Positions 17,962-26,903 of a stretch of DNA of 64,000 bases are shown piece by piece; positions within the stretch are counted from its first letter, which is position 1, and every line of letters begins with the position of its first letter. This stretch comes from Lachnospiraceae bacterium (lineage in GTDB: Bacteria > Bacillota > Clostridia > Lachnospirales > Lachnospiraceae). The notes under the pieces were generated by a model. It saw only the letters and a list, made by a program, of their open reading frames with translations. It was not told where the DNA came from and did no database searches. The stretch spans positions 1 to 64,000 of the forward strand of contig SVEI01000002.1 in NCBI GenBank assembly GCA_015057445.1, written 5' to 3'. Made by a program: the position numbers and the translations under genes.

Positions 17962-18447
17962 ATGGGTGAAAGACCAAGAAGAACTATGTACTACATCGAC
18001 GGTAGTACAGTAAGGAAGGTAGAGCAAGCACCTTCAAGAAAATCAAATAATGAGGTACATAAGAAGTCTTCTAATAAACAGACTCAGCAAAGGAGAGTAT
18101 CTGAAAAGGCGCAGAATGCATTAGCCTTTAACATGGGGTACACTATATTTGTAACAGCAGCAGTGCTTATTATGGTCTTTGCTTGTATTGCAGTACTTTA
18201 CATGGAGTCAAGAATAAGTCTTCAGCAGGCTAACATTAATGAACTCGAGACACAGTTAGAGGTCATCGAGGAAGAGAATGCAGCATATAAGCTTAGTCTT
18301 GAAAATATGTATACCTTAGATGAGATTTACGATGTGGCTACTAACGAGCTTGGCATGGTGTATGCTGAAAAGGGTCAGATTGTATATTATGAGAGTGCGG
18401 ACGAAGATTACGTTAAGCAGTATCAGGATGTTCCTGAGGCAAATTAG
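17962..18447 (+). CDS. ftsL: FtsL-like septum formation protein
   Basis: A 161-residue bitopic protein. A long basic cytoplasmic arm (residues 1-50), one membrane helix (about 57-80), then a coiled coil (about 82-120, leucine-spaced) and a short extracellular tail. This layout and the place between rsmH and a class B PBP identify it as FtsL, which with DivIB activates septal peptidoglycan synthesis. The sequence is poorly conserved across species, as usual for FtsL. Its stop codon is inside a perfect 10-base-pair hairpin. Confidence 0.85.
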   Translation: MGERPRRTMYYIDGSTVRKVEQAPSRKSNNEVHKKSSNKQTQQRRVSEKAQNALAFNMGYTIFVTAAVLIMVFACIAVLYMESRISLQQANINELETQLEVIEEENAAYKLSLENMYTLDEIYDVATNELGMVYAEKGQIVYYESADEDYVKQYQDVPEAN

Positions 18448-18461
18448 CCTCAGGAAGTTTT
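18431..18461 (+). promoter_or_regulatory. Perfect hairpin over the ftsL stop codon
   Basis: TTCCTGAGGC (18431-18440) and GCCTCAGGAA (18447-18456) are exact reverse complements around a 6-base loop; the TAG stop is 18445-18447. A short GTTTTG follows. It looks like a partial intrinsic terminator or an mRNA stability element between ftsL and the PBP gene. Confidence 0.55.
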
Positions 18462-18483
18462 GCGTTAAAAAGGGTGGATAAAA

Positions 18484-20589
18484 ATGGCGAAAAAAAGAAG
18501 AAAAAAGAGTCGTGCGTTTAATCAGGACATGAAGAATAGGCTCCTTTTTGCATTCGTGGCTTTTCTGGCCGTGTTTTTACTTTTGATAGTCAATTTGATA
18601 TTAATTAATGTTCGATTTGGCAAAGAGTACGAGCAGGTGGTACTTGCGCAGCAGGGGTCAAATAGTTCTCCTATAGCATACAGAAGAGGAGACATTTTGG
18701 ATTCTAACGGTACTACACTTGCCACAACAAAGAAGATATATAATTTGATTTTAGAACCAAAGAATATATTGGAAAAGGACGAAAATAAGGAAGTTACCAT
18801 AGCTGCCTTAAAGAAGTATTTTGGATTCTCAGATAGTGATATTAACGAATTCTTAAAGAATACAGAGTCCTACTATGAAATTGCAAAAAAGGATTTAGAA
18901 TATGAACAAGTAAAACCTTTTAAAGATTATTTGGAAACTAGTGAAGGTTCTAAGGTTAGAGGCGTATTGTTTGAAGAAAAATATGAACGAGTTTACCCAA
19001 ATAACAATCTGGCATGTCATCTTATTGGTTACACCATTGGTACAAATGATGGCCAGGGAGGTATTGAAGGTGCCTATGACAGATATTTGAATGGTAGTAA
19101 TGGTAGAGAGTACACATATATCAATGATGATAACAGTGTGACAAAGTCCATAGAGACTCCAGTAAATGGTTATAATCTGGTTACCAGTATAGATGCAAAT
19201 ATTCAATCTATCGTACAGGAAAAGGTTGATGCATATATGGTTTCAGAGGGTGCAGCCAATGTTTCTGTACTTGTTATGGATCCTAAGACATGTAATATTT
19301 TGGCTTTGTACAACTCTCATTCGTATGACCCTAATGATGCATATGATATAGAGGCGGTAAGATATCAGTTTAAAACAGATGAAGAATTTGAGGACTTTAA
19401 GAAAAATGCTACAGATGAAGAAACTGTAGAAGCCTTGGCAAAGGTTTGGAGAAACTTTGTAGTAAGTGATGTGTTTGAGCCAGGTTCAACCTACAAAACA
19501 TTTACAATAGCTGGAGCATTAGAAGAGGCTGTTGTTGATGAAAATTACAAGCATGTTTGTGACGGTGGAGAGCAGGTAGACACATATTATATTCAGTGTC
19601 ATATCGCAGGTTATGGTTCTGTTCATGGTGAACTAACTTTATCACAGGCACTTGAAAACTCTTGTAATGATGTTTTGATGGACGTAGCCAAGCAAGAGGG
19701 AGCAGAAATATTTGACAAATATCAGAAATTGTTTGGTTTTGGACAAGCTACTAATGTAGACATTCCTGGAGAACCAACCGATGCAGATTTTGAGTCAGTA
19801 ATATATCACGAAGATACGCTCAATGTTACAGAGCTTGCAACATCATCATTTGGACAGGGTGTGTGTGTATCTATGATGCAGCTTGGTACTGCTTTTTGCT
19901 CTGTTATAAATGGTGGATATTATTACGAGCCAAGTGTTGTTCAAAGAATTGAAGATGAAAAAGGAAATGTAATAGATAACTTAGAAAATGTTTTGGTTAG
20001 AAGAACTGTATCCGAAGAGGTATCAGAGATTATGAAACAACAGCTTTTTATGGTTGTTGAGCAGGGTACAGGACAGAAGGCGGCAGTTGAAGGTTATGAA
20101 ATTGGTGGAAAAACTGGAACAGCGGAAAAACTACCTAGAGGAAATGGTAAATACATGATTTCATTTATAGGTTTTGCTCCTGTTGACGATCCACAGGTTG
20201 TAGTGTATGTGGTTGTAGATGAGCCAAATACCCCTGACCAGTCATCAAGTGCTGCATCATCTTATCTTTTTGCGGATATTGCAACAGAGCTCTTTCCGTA
20301 TATGAATATTTACAAGACAAATGATAATTATGATTTAGATACATCGGATACACCGGATGAGGTTGCAACACCTATATATGATGGAAATGCACCTAGTGAC
20401 GATGTGGCTGGCGGAGAAGAGAACCCATATGTTTCTGATTCAGATGAGCCAACTACTGAGACAACAGAGGAAAGTGAAGGAGAGTATACCGAAGGAGAGT
20501 ATACCGAAGATGAGTATTCAGATGAATACTCAGACGAAGAATACTATGATGAGTATTCAGAAGAGGAATACTACGAGGAAGAGTATTAA
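18484..20589 (+). CDS. Class B penicillin-binding protein (first of two; PBP2B/FtsI-like)
   Basis: Cross-links septal peptidoglycan. A membrane anchor at residues 18-42 precedes a PBP dimerisation domain (about 60-220) and a transpeptidase domain. All active-site motifs are present: S335-T-Y-K338, S393-C-N395 and K543-T-G545. There are no PASTA domains. After residue 640 comes a disordered acidic tail whose last 37 residues consist mostly of Glu, Asp and Tyr (repeats such as EGEYTEGEYTEDEYS). Together with FtsL and FtsW it should act at the septum. Which of the two PBPs is the vegetative FtsI and which is SpoVD-like cannot be told from sequence. Confidence 0.9.
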   Translation: MAKKRRKKSRAFNQDMKNRLLFAFVAFLAVFLLLIVNLILINVRFGKEYEQVVLAQQGSNSSPIAYRRGDILDSNGTTLATTKKIYNLILEPKNILEKDENKEVTIAALKKYFGFSDSDINEFLKNTESYYEIAKKDLEYEQVKPFKDYLETSEGSKVRGVLFEEKYERVYPNNNLACHLIGYTIGTNDGQGGIEGAYDRYLNGSNGREYTYINDDNSVTKSIETPVNGYNLVTSIDANIQSIVQEKVDAYMVSEGAANVSVLVMDPKTCNILALYNSHSYDPNDAYDIEAVRYQFKTDEEFEDFKKNATDEETVEALAKVWRNFVVSDVFEPGSTYKTFTIAGALEEAVVDENYKHVCDGGEQVDTYYIQCHIAGYGSVHGELTLSQALENSCNDVLMDVAKQEGAEIFDKYQKLFGFGQATNVDIPGEPTDADFESVIYHEDTLNVTELATSSFGQGVCVSMMQLGTAFCSVINGGYYYEPSVVQRIEDEKGNVIDNLENVLVRRTVSEEVSEIMKQQLFMVVEQGTGQKAAVEGYEIGGKTGTAEKLPRGNGKYMISFIGFAPVDDPQVVVYVVVDEPNTPDQSSSAASSYLFADIATELFPYMNIYKTNDNYDLDTSDTPDEVATPIYDGNAPSDDVAGGEENPYVSDSDEPTTETTEESEGEYTEGEYTEDEYSDEYSDEEYYDEYSEEEYYEEEY

Positions 20590-20681
20590 TTGTGGATTGC
20601 TCCTTCGAACAACTTGTCAACAAATTGGAATAGAAAGAATTATTTCGAATAAGTATTAATAAATAATTATGGGAATAATTC

Positions 20682-22484
20682 ATGAAGAGATTTAAAGACT
20701 ATTTCGAGTTGTACAGTCGAAGAAGAATTACAGTTTTCGTTACTTGTATGATGCTGGCGGTGTTAGTGCTGTCGGTGAGACTATTTTTCATAATGATTGT
20801 AAAAGGTGATTATTATGATGAAAGAGCCACAAATATTCAGGAGCGCGAACGTAGTATAAAGGCTGAAAGAGGCGTAATATACGATAGAAATGGTGTAGTA
20901 TTAGCTGGAAATAAAGCAGTGTGCTCCATTTCGGTTATTCATAATCAAATAACAAATAAGGAAGAAGTAATCAGCCATTTATCACGTATTCTTGAAATGG
21001 ATGAAGCTGTGGTAAGGAAAAAGGTTGAAAAGGTTTCTTCTAGAGAAAGTATAAAGAACAATGTGGATAAAGCCATTGCTGATGAGATTAGAAGCCTTGA
21101 TTTGGATGGCGTTATGGTTGATGAGGACTATAAAAGATATTATCCATACTCTACATTGGCATCAAAGGTAATTGGTTTTACCGGAGCAGATAATCAAGGT
21201 ATTGTAGGTTTGGAAGTTTTTTATGACAAAACCTTACAAGGTACCCCTGGAAGTATTAAAACAGTAACTGATTCTAGAGGTATAGAGATTGAGAATACAG
21301 CAGAAACTAGAGAAGAACCAATTCCAGGTAATAATTTGATAACATCAATTGATATTAATATACAGCAGTACACACAGCAGCTTGCTATGCAAACAAAAGA
21401 GCTTAGAGGAGCTAGTAGGGTTTGTATTATAGTAATGAATCCAAAGAATGGAGAAATATATGCACTTGCTGATGTGCCAGAATACGATTTGAACAATCCA
21501 TTTGAATTAAATGTATCAGCCACAGCAACAGATGCAACATCTACGGATGCAGCATTTGATATGAATCAGCTGAATAATATGTGGAGATGTTTCCCTATAA
21601 GCGATACTTACGAGCCAGGCTCTACCTTTAAGATTGTTACAGCAACAGCCGCTTTTGAAGAAGGCGTGGTAACAGTAAATGATGGGTTTAATTGCCCAGG
21701 ATATAGAATTGTAGGGGACAGAAGAATTAGGTGTCATAAAACTGTGGGACATGGAAGTCAAACTTTTAGAGAAGGTATAATGAATTCCTGTAATCCGGTT
21801 TTTATGGATATAGGCGCCAGAGTTGGCGTTGAAAGATTTTATAAGAATTTGGAGCGATTAGGTCTGTTTGAGAAAACGGGGATTGACCTTCCTGGTGAAG
21901 CGGGCTCCATATTTCACAATAAGAAGGATGTAAAAGAGGTTGAGATGGCAACTATATCCTTCGGACAGACATTTCAGATTACCCCATTGCAGCTTATGCG
22001 CGCAGCTGCCGCAGTTGTAAATGGTGGAACATTGGTTACCCCACACTTTGGAGTGTATGTAACTGATAGCAACAATAATATTGCCAAAAAGATATCCTAT
22101 AATACAAGGGACGGAGTGGTTTCTGAGGAAACCTCAGAAACCATGAAGGACCTGCTTTGTGACGTTGTTGCTCTAGGAACAGGTAAGAACGCATATGTTG
22201 AAGGCTATGATGTGGGTGGTAAAACTGCTACAAGCGAAAAGCTACCTAGAAGTAGTAACAAATATATTTCATCTTTTTTGGGATTTGCCCCAGCAGATGA
22301 CCCAGAGGTTATGGCCTTGGTTCTTATAGATGAGCCCGTTGGAACTTATTATGGTGGGACAATAGCCGCTCCGGTTATAGGAGATTTATACGAGAATATT
22401 TTGCCTTACATAGGCTTAGATAAAAAGGTATCAACAGATACCGATGCTGTAGAAACTATAACATTAGAGGATACAGTGTTTTAG
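20682..22484 (+). CDS. Class B penicillin-binding protein (second; FtsI/SpoVD-like, KTA variant)
   Basis: A 600-residue class B PBP with a membrane anchor at residues 17-40, the RGVIYDRNGVVLA dimerisation-domain start near 65, and a transpeptidase domain with S314-T-F-K317 and S369-C-N371. The third motif reads K514-T-A516 rather than KTG. It has no PASTA domain and no acidic tail. It follows the other PBP by 92 bases, a gap where I see no clear promoter or terminator. Two tandem PBPs in the dcw cluster recall ftsI plus spoVD in sporulating Firmicutes; sporulation cannot be judged here. Confidence 0.88.
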   Translation: MKRFKDYFELYSRRRITVFVTCMMLAVLVLSVRLFFIMIVKGDYYDERATNIQERERSIKAERGVIYDRNGVVLAGNKAVCSISVIHNQITNKEEVISHLSRILEMDEAVVRKKVEKVSSRESIKNNVDKAIADEIRSLDLDGVMVDEDYKRYYPYSTLASKVIGFTGADNQGIVGLEVFYDKTLQGTPGSIKTVTDSRGIEIENTAETREEPIPGNNLITSIDINIQQYTQQLAMQTKELRGASRVCIIVMNPKNGEIYALADVPEYDLNNPFELNVSATATDATSTDAAFDMNQLNNMWRCFPISDTYEPGSTFKIVTATAAFEEGVVTVNDGFNCPGYRIVGDRRIRCHKTVGHGSQTFREGIMNSCNPVFMDIGARVGVERFYKNLERLGLFEKTGIDLPGEAGSIFHNKKDVKEVEMATISFGQTFQITPLQLMRAAAAVVNGGTLVTPHFGVYVTDSNNNIAKKISYNTRDGVVSEETSETMKDLLCDVVALGTGKNAYVEGYDVGGKTATSEKLPRSSNKYISSFLGFAPADDPEVMALVLIDEPVGTYYGGTIAAPVIGDLYENILPYIGLDKKVSTDTDAVETITLEDTVF

Positions 22485-22514
22485 ACAAACTAATGAGCAA
22501 AAAGGAGTATAAAT

Positions 22515-23468
22515 ATGAAATATAGTGATATGGTTTTTCCAGTTTTAATAGCTTTTGGTATAAGCGTGATATTAAGTCCCATTATAATTCCATTCTTGAA
22601 AAAATTAAAGTTTGGACAATTTGTAAGAGATGATGGACCAGAGTCACATTTGAAGAAATCAGGAACGCCAACTATGGGTGGACTTATAATTCTATTTAGC
22701 ATAATACTTACATCTTTGTTTTATATAAAAGATTATCCGGAAATAGTTCCAGTGCTTTTTTCTACCTTAGGATTTGGCCTTGTAGGATTTCTAGATGATT
22801 ATATCAAGGTTGTTATGAAGCGTTCGTTAGGACTTAGAGCGTGGCAGAAGATGTTGGGACAGTTAATTGTGACAGGAATATTTGCATATTATATGTACGC
22901 TCATACCGATTTGGGTACTGAGATGATTATTCCATTTTTTGACAAAAAAGTAGACATAGGTGGAATATATTATTTATTTATGTTTATTGTAATTTTAGGA
23001 ACTGTAAATGGTGCTAATTTTACAGACGGATTAGATGGACTTGCTTCATCTGTTACAGTGCTTATAGCAACTTTCTTTACAGTAGCTGCTATTGGACTGG
23101 GGTCTGGTGTAGCTCCAATTACTTGCGCAACAGTTGGTAGCTTGCTTGGATTCTTAGTGTACAATGTATATCCTGCAAGAGTGTTTATGGGAGATACTGG
23201 TTCACTAGCTTTAGGTGGATTTGTTGCATCAACAGCATATGTGCTTCAAATGCCATTGATAATTCTTTTGGTAGCATTTATTTACTTTGCAGAGGTTTTA
23301 TCTGTAATGATTCAGGTTGTGTACTTTAAGAAGACCGGCAAGAGAATATTTAAGATGGCACCTATACATCATCATTTCGAGCTATGCGGATGGCCAGAGA
23401 CAAAAGTTGTGTCGATTTTTTCAATAGTGACAGCTATCCTTTGCTTCATTGCAATACTTGCTATATAG
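22515..23468 (+). CDS. mraY: Phospho-N-acetylmuramoyl-pentapeptide transferase MraY
   Basis: Makes lipid I by joining UDP-MurNAc-pentapeptide to undecaprenyl phosphate in the membrane. About ten helices in 317 residues. Signatures: KSGTPTMGGLI (residues 49-59), FLDDYIKV (about 93-100) carrying the catalytic Asp pair, NFTDGLDGLA near 172-181, FMGDTGS near 226-232, and APIHHHFE near 292-299. Start ATG 22515 follows AAAGGAG. It lies between the second PBP and murD in the usual dcw order. Confidence 0.97.
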   Translation: MKYSDMVFPVLIAFGISVILSPIIIPFLKKLKFGQFVRDDGPESHLKKSGTPTMGGLIILFSIILTSLFYIKDYPEIVPVLFSTLGFGLVGFLDDYIKVVMKRSLGLRAWQKMLGQLIVTGIFAYYMYAHTDLGTEMIIPFFDKKVDIGGIYYLFMFIVILGTVNGANFTDGLDGLASSVTVLIATFFTVAAIGLGSGVAPITCATVGSLLGFLVYNVYPARVFMGDTGSLALGGFVASTAYVLQMPLIILLVAFIYFAEVLSVMIQVVYFKKTGKRIFKMAPIHHHFELCGWPETKVVSIFSIVTAILCFIAILAI

Positions 23469-23487
23469 GAACTAGGAGGAACAAGGT

Positions 23488-24852
23488 ATGTTCGATAAGA
23501 AAGTGTTGGTTGCAGGATGTGGAAGAAGTGGCATTTGTGCAACAAAACTACTCATAGATAAAGGTGAAAAGGTTATACTTTTCGATGAAAACAAAAAAAA
23601 TAATCTCACAGTAGAAGGAGTTCTAGACAATTTAGAAGAAACAGGAAAAAGTCCTAATCTACAAGTGTTTTTTGGTCAGCTTAGTCAAGAGATAATATCC
23701 CAGATCTCTGTTATGGTTATTAGCCCTGGAATTCCTACTGATTCAGAATTTGCCTTAAAAGTTAAAGAGCATAATATTCCAGTATGGAGTGAAATAGAGC
23801 TTGCTTATTATTACGAGCAGGGAACAGTGGTAGCAATCACAGGTACTAACGGAAAGACAACAACTACATCTCTTGTGGGAGAGATAATGAAAGCATGGAA
23901 CCCATCAAGCTATGTTGTTGGAAATATAGGAATTCCATATACACAGCAGGTGGTAAATACTACTAAAGATTCTATTACAGTTGCGGAAATAAGTAGCTTT
24001 CAGCTAGAAACGATTATTGATTTCAAACCTAAGGTGGCAGCTATATTGAATGTTACTCCAGATCATTTGGATAGACATTATACATTTGAAAACTATGCGT
24101 CATGTAAGGCCGCGGTTTCAAAGAATCAAAGTGATAACGAATATGTTGTTGTGAACTATGATGACCCTGAAACAATGAAGCTTGTAGATAGTTTAGCTGG
24201 TAAGGTTGTTTATTTTAGTAGATTAGAACAACTTAATCAGGGCGTATTTGTTGAAGATGGTTTAGTGGTTGTAAAAGATAGTGATAAAAAGATAGAAGTT
24301 CTTAATCTATCAGATATTCAGATACTTGGTAATCACAATGTGGAGAATGTTTTAGCCGCTGTAGGCATAGCATATTATATGGGTGTGCCAGTGGATGTTA
24401 TAGGTAAAGTTTGTACAGAGTTTAAGGGAGTACCACACAGAATTGAATATGTAAGAACTGTTAATGGTGTAGAGTATTACAATGATTCAAAGGGTACAAA
24501 TCCTGATGCTGCTATTAAAGGAATTCAGGCTATGAAGTCTGCAACCTACCTAATAGGTGGTGGTTATGATAAAAAGTCTTCTTATGATGAGTGGATAGAC
24601 AGCTTTGACGGAAAGGTTAAAAAACTTGTTTTACTAGGCCAGACGGCTAGTGATATAGACAAATGTGCAAAATCACGTGGTTTTGTTGATACAGTATTCG
24701 TAGAAAGTCTAGAAGAGGCAGTGCAATATTGTTATAAGTTAGCAGAACCAGGAGAAAGCGTTCTTCTCTCTCCAGCATGTGCAAGTTGGGGGATGTTCGA
24801 TAATTACGAACAAAGAGGGGATATGTTTAAGGAATATGTAAACAAACTGTAG
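23488..24852 (+). CDS. murD: UDP-N-acetylmuramoylalanine--D-glutamate ligase MurD
   Basis: Adds D-glutamate to UDP-MurNAc-L-alanine using ATP in the cytoplasm. The 454-residue protein has a Rossmann-like N-terminal domain (AGCGRSGICATKLL, residues 9-22), the central ATPase domain with AITGTNGKTTTTSLVGEI near 114-131 and a C-terminal domain beginning near PHRIEYVRT at 319. YYNDSKGTNPDA and SPACASWGMFDNYEQRG are further MurD-type motifs. A GGAGGA site precedes the start. Length is normal. Confidence 0.97.
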   Translation: MFDKKVLVAGCGRSGICATKLLIDKGEKVILFDENKKNNLTVEGVLDNLEETGKSPNLQVFFGQLSQEIISQISVMVISPGIPTDSEFALKVKEHNIPVWSEIELAYYYEQGTVVAITGTNGKTTTTSLVGEIMKAWNPSSYVVGNIGIPYTQQVVNTTKDSITVAEISSFQLETIIDFKPKVAAILNVTPDHLDRHYTFENYASCKAAVSKNQSDNEYVVVNYDDPETMKLVDSLAGKVVYFSRLEQLNQGVFVEDGLVVVKDSDKKIEVLNLSDIQILGNHNVENVLAAVGIAYYMGVPVDVIGKVCTEFKGVPHRIEYVRTVNGVEYYNDSKGTNPDAAIKGIQAMKSATYLIGGGYDKKSSYDEWIDSFDGKVKKLVLLGQTASDIDKCAKSRGFVDTVFVESLEEAVQYCYKLAEPGESVLLSPACASWGMFDNYEQRGDMFKEYVNKL

Positions 24853-24864
24853 GAGTGAATATTT

Positions 24865-26004
24865 GTGAGTAGTGAAACTGCGACAAAGACAAATAAAAAG
24901 GAAAAGGCAACATTTTTCTTCTGGAAAGAAGGATACTACGATTACCAAACACTGTTTATAACAATCGTGTTGGTGTTGTTTGGAATTATGATGGTTTATA
25001 GCGCCAGCTCATACAGAGCGGTTATGGATGGAGATGCTGATTACTATTATGCGCTAAAACAGGCGATTATTGCTGTAGTTAGCTTTGGATTAATGGCCTT
25101 TGTGTCAGGAGTTAATTATAAACATTACATAAACTTGGCTATGCTAATTATGATGATTTCTATTGCTGCATGTGGAGTGGTGTTGGTAATGGGTATAGCC
25201 AGTCACGGAGCTACAAGATGGCTAAGTATAGGTGGAGTTAGTCTTCAGCCTTCAGAGTTCTTGAAACCAGCCATTATAATCTATATTGCAAGGGCTTGTA
25301 CAACTAATGAGGAATGGCTTGAGAATTTTAAGGATATGTTTAAGATACTGATGCTACCACTAATTGGTATTGTGTTGGTTGCCAAAGAGAATCTTAGTAC
25401 AGGAATTGTGTGCTTTGGTATTGTTGCTGTTGTAATCTTTATTGCAGCAAGAGATATCAAACCACTTCTAGCATGGTGCGTGCTAGCTGTTTTAGGTGGT
25501 GTACTTTTGATTGCCCTTGAAGGATATAGAGGTGGAAGAATAGAGGCCTGGCTTGATCCTGAAAATAGTGAGAATGGCTATCAGACTATGCAGTCACTAT
25601 ACGCTATAGGTTCAGGTGGACTCTTCGGAAAGGGATTAGGAAATAGTATTCAAAAGACAGGGTTCTTGCCAGAGTCCCATAACGATATGATTTTCTCTGT
25701 TATATGTGAGGAATTGGGATTATTTGGAGCGTTGGCTGTAATAATATTATTTGTAATGTTGTTGTTTAGATTTAGGTACATAGCAAATAATGCACCTAAT
25801 AAGTTTGCAGGTTATATAGTAGCAGGAGTTATGGCTCAGATTGCAGTACAGCTGATTATTAATATAGGAGTTGTAACAAACACATTACCACCTACAGGAG
25901 TAACATTACCATTTATAAGTTACGGTGGTTCATCTATGATGGCTACGTTGATTGAGATAGGTCTTGTGTTGTCTGTTTCTAGACAGATAAAGCCGTATGA
26001 ATAA
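24865..26004 (+). CDS. ftsW: Septal peptidoglycan glycosyltransferase FtsW (SEDS family)
   Basis: A 379-residue SEDS polymerase with about ten membrane helices. Hallmarks are MMVYSASSYRA near residues 41-51, GATRWLSIGGVSLQPSEFLKPA near 112-133, YQTMQSLYAIGSGGLFGKGLG near 232-252, LPESHNDMIFSVICEE near 262 and PPTGVTLPFISYGGSSM near 345. The start is GTG 24865 with AGGAGTG upstream. It works with the neighbouring class B PBPs. In this cluster it is followed directly by divIB, with murG missing. FtsW rather than RodA is chosen from position. Confidence 0.95.
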   Translation: MSSETATKTNKKEKATFFFWKEGYYDYQTLFITIVLVLFGIMMVYSASSYRAVMDGDADYYYALKQAIIAVVSFGLMAFVSGVNYKHYINLAMLIMMISIAACGVVLVMGIASHGATRWLSIGGVSLQPSEFLKPAIIIYIARACTTNEEWLENFKDMFKILMLPLIGIVLVAKENLSTGIVCFGIVAVVIFIAARDIKPLLAWCVLAVLGGVLLIALEGYRGGRIEAWLDPENSENGYQTMQSLYAIGSGGLFGKGLGNSIQKTGFLPESHNDMIFSVICEELGLFGALAVIILFVMLLFRFRYIANNAPNKFAGYIVAGVMAQIAVQLIINIGVVTNTLPPTGVTLPFISYGGSSMMATLIEIGLVLSVSRQIKPYE

Positions 26005-26039
26005 ACACAATTAGATTATGAAAGCGATGTGAAGACATA

Positions 26040-26738
26040 TTGAGAAAAGGTTACAAGATAGCACTTGCTTTAGTTGTGGTTGCCTTAGGAGTTGTGGCAT
26101 ATCTTAATTCATTTAAACTTGAAGAAGTCAAGGTTAGTGAATGTGAGTATGCTGATGAAGAATTGATAGCTACGATGGTAAAGGATGAAGCATTTGCTGA
26201 TAATACTTTGGCTCTATATCTTAAATGCAAACTAAGTCCAATTGATGGAATACAGTTTGTAAATAAGATTGAGATAGATTACTTGTCAAAAAATACAGTG
26301 TCTGTTACGGTTTACGAAAAGGCTCTAGCAGGTTGCGTAGAGTATATGAACAGCTACATATATTTTGACAAGGATGGAATAGTTCTTGAGTCTTCTTCGG
26401 AGATGGTGGAAGGAGTTCCATTTATTAAAGGTTTGGAATTCGACCGTTGGGAGGTTGGTAAAAAGCTTCCAATTGAAGATGAGAGAAAGTTTAAGGCTAT
26501 ACTTAATGTTACACAGCTTATTGAAAAATATGAGCTGGATATTGATGGTATTAAGTTTACAGCCTCGAACGAATTGGTGCTGACACATGATAAAATAACC
26601 ATTGAACTAGGAGAGGGGGAATACCTTGAGATACAGATGATGAATCTGGGAAGTATACTGGAAGGTCTTAAAGGCAAGGAAGGTACACTAAATATGAAAG
26701 ATTTTGATTCTGATGAGGCAACAGCGAGCTTCAAATAG
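26040..26738 (+). CDS. divIB: Cell division protein DivIB/FtsQ
   Basis: A 232-residue bitopic protein: short basic cytoplasmic end, one membrane helix (residues 5-23), then a POTRA domain (KLEEVKVSECEYADEELIATMV...) and a beta domain with YIYFDKDGIVLESSSE near 103 and VPFIKGLEFD near 123. It joins FtsL and FtsB-like proteins to regulate septal synthesis. The start is TTG 26040 with only a weak GTGAAG site; no better in-frame start is available without losing the helix. It is the last gene before ftsZ in the cluster. Confidence 0.86.
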   Translation: MRKGYKIALALVVVALGVVAYLNSFKLEEVKVSECEYADEELIATMVKDEAFADNTLALYLKCKLSPIDGIQFVNKIEIDYLSKNTVSVTVYEKALAGCVEYMNSYIYFDKDGIVLESSSEMVEGVPFIKGLEFDRWEVGKKLPIEDERKFKAILNVTQLIEKYELDIDGIKFTASNELVLTHDKITIELGEGEYLEIQMMNLGSILEGLKGKEGTLNMKDFDSDEATASFK

Positions 26739-26787
26739 AAAAATATTATTAAAATATAAGGCATTTTAACAAAAAACAGTTGATTAT

Positions 26788-26819
26788 TTGACAAAATGAT
26801 TATATTATTAAAGTAATAA
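26788..26819 (+). promoter_or_regulatory. Candidate ftsZ promoter region
   Basis: A consensus TTGACA at 26788-26793 is followed by very AT-rich sequence with several -10-like hexamers, none at 17 bases (TAATAA at 26814 is 20 away). The 165-base gap before ftsZ has no ORF and would fit a dedicated promoter, but the -10 is unresolved. Confidence 0.4.
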
Positions 26820-26903
26820 TGTTCAATGTGGGATTTTATGCATTGAAATAAGTATTTATGAATTTACAAAATTAAGTTAATTACAATGAAGGAGGAAAAG
26901 ACC

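Noticed and set aside
20357..20659. Plus-strand frame of 100 codons overlapping the PBP tail
   Set aside because: It is an out-of-frame reading of the acidic repeat codons; Met/Thr/Lys-rich with no start signal.
26354..26794. 146-codon minus-strand frame opposite divIB
   Set aside because: Composition is Ser/Leu/Ile-rich as expected for the complement of coding DNA; divIB explains the region.
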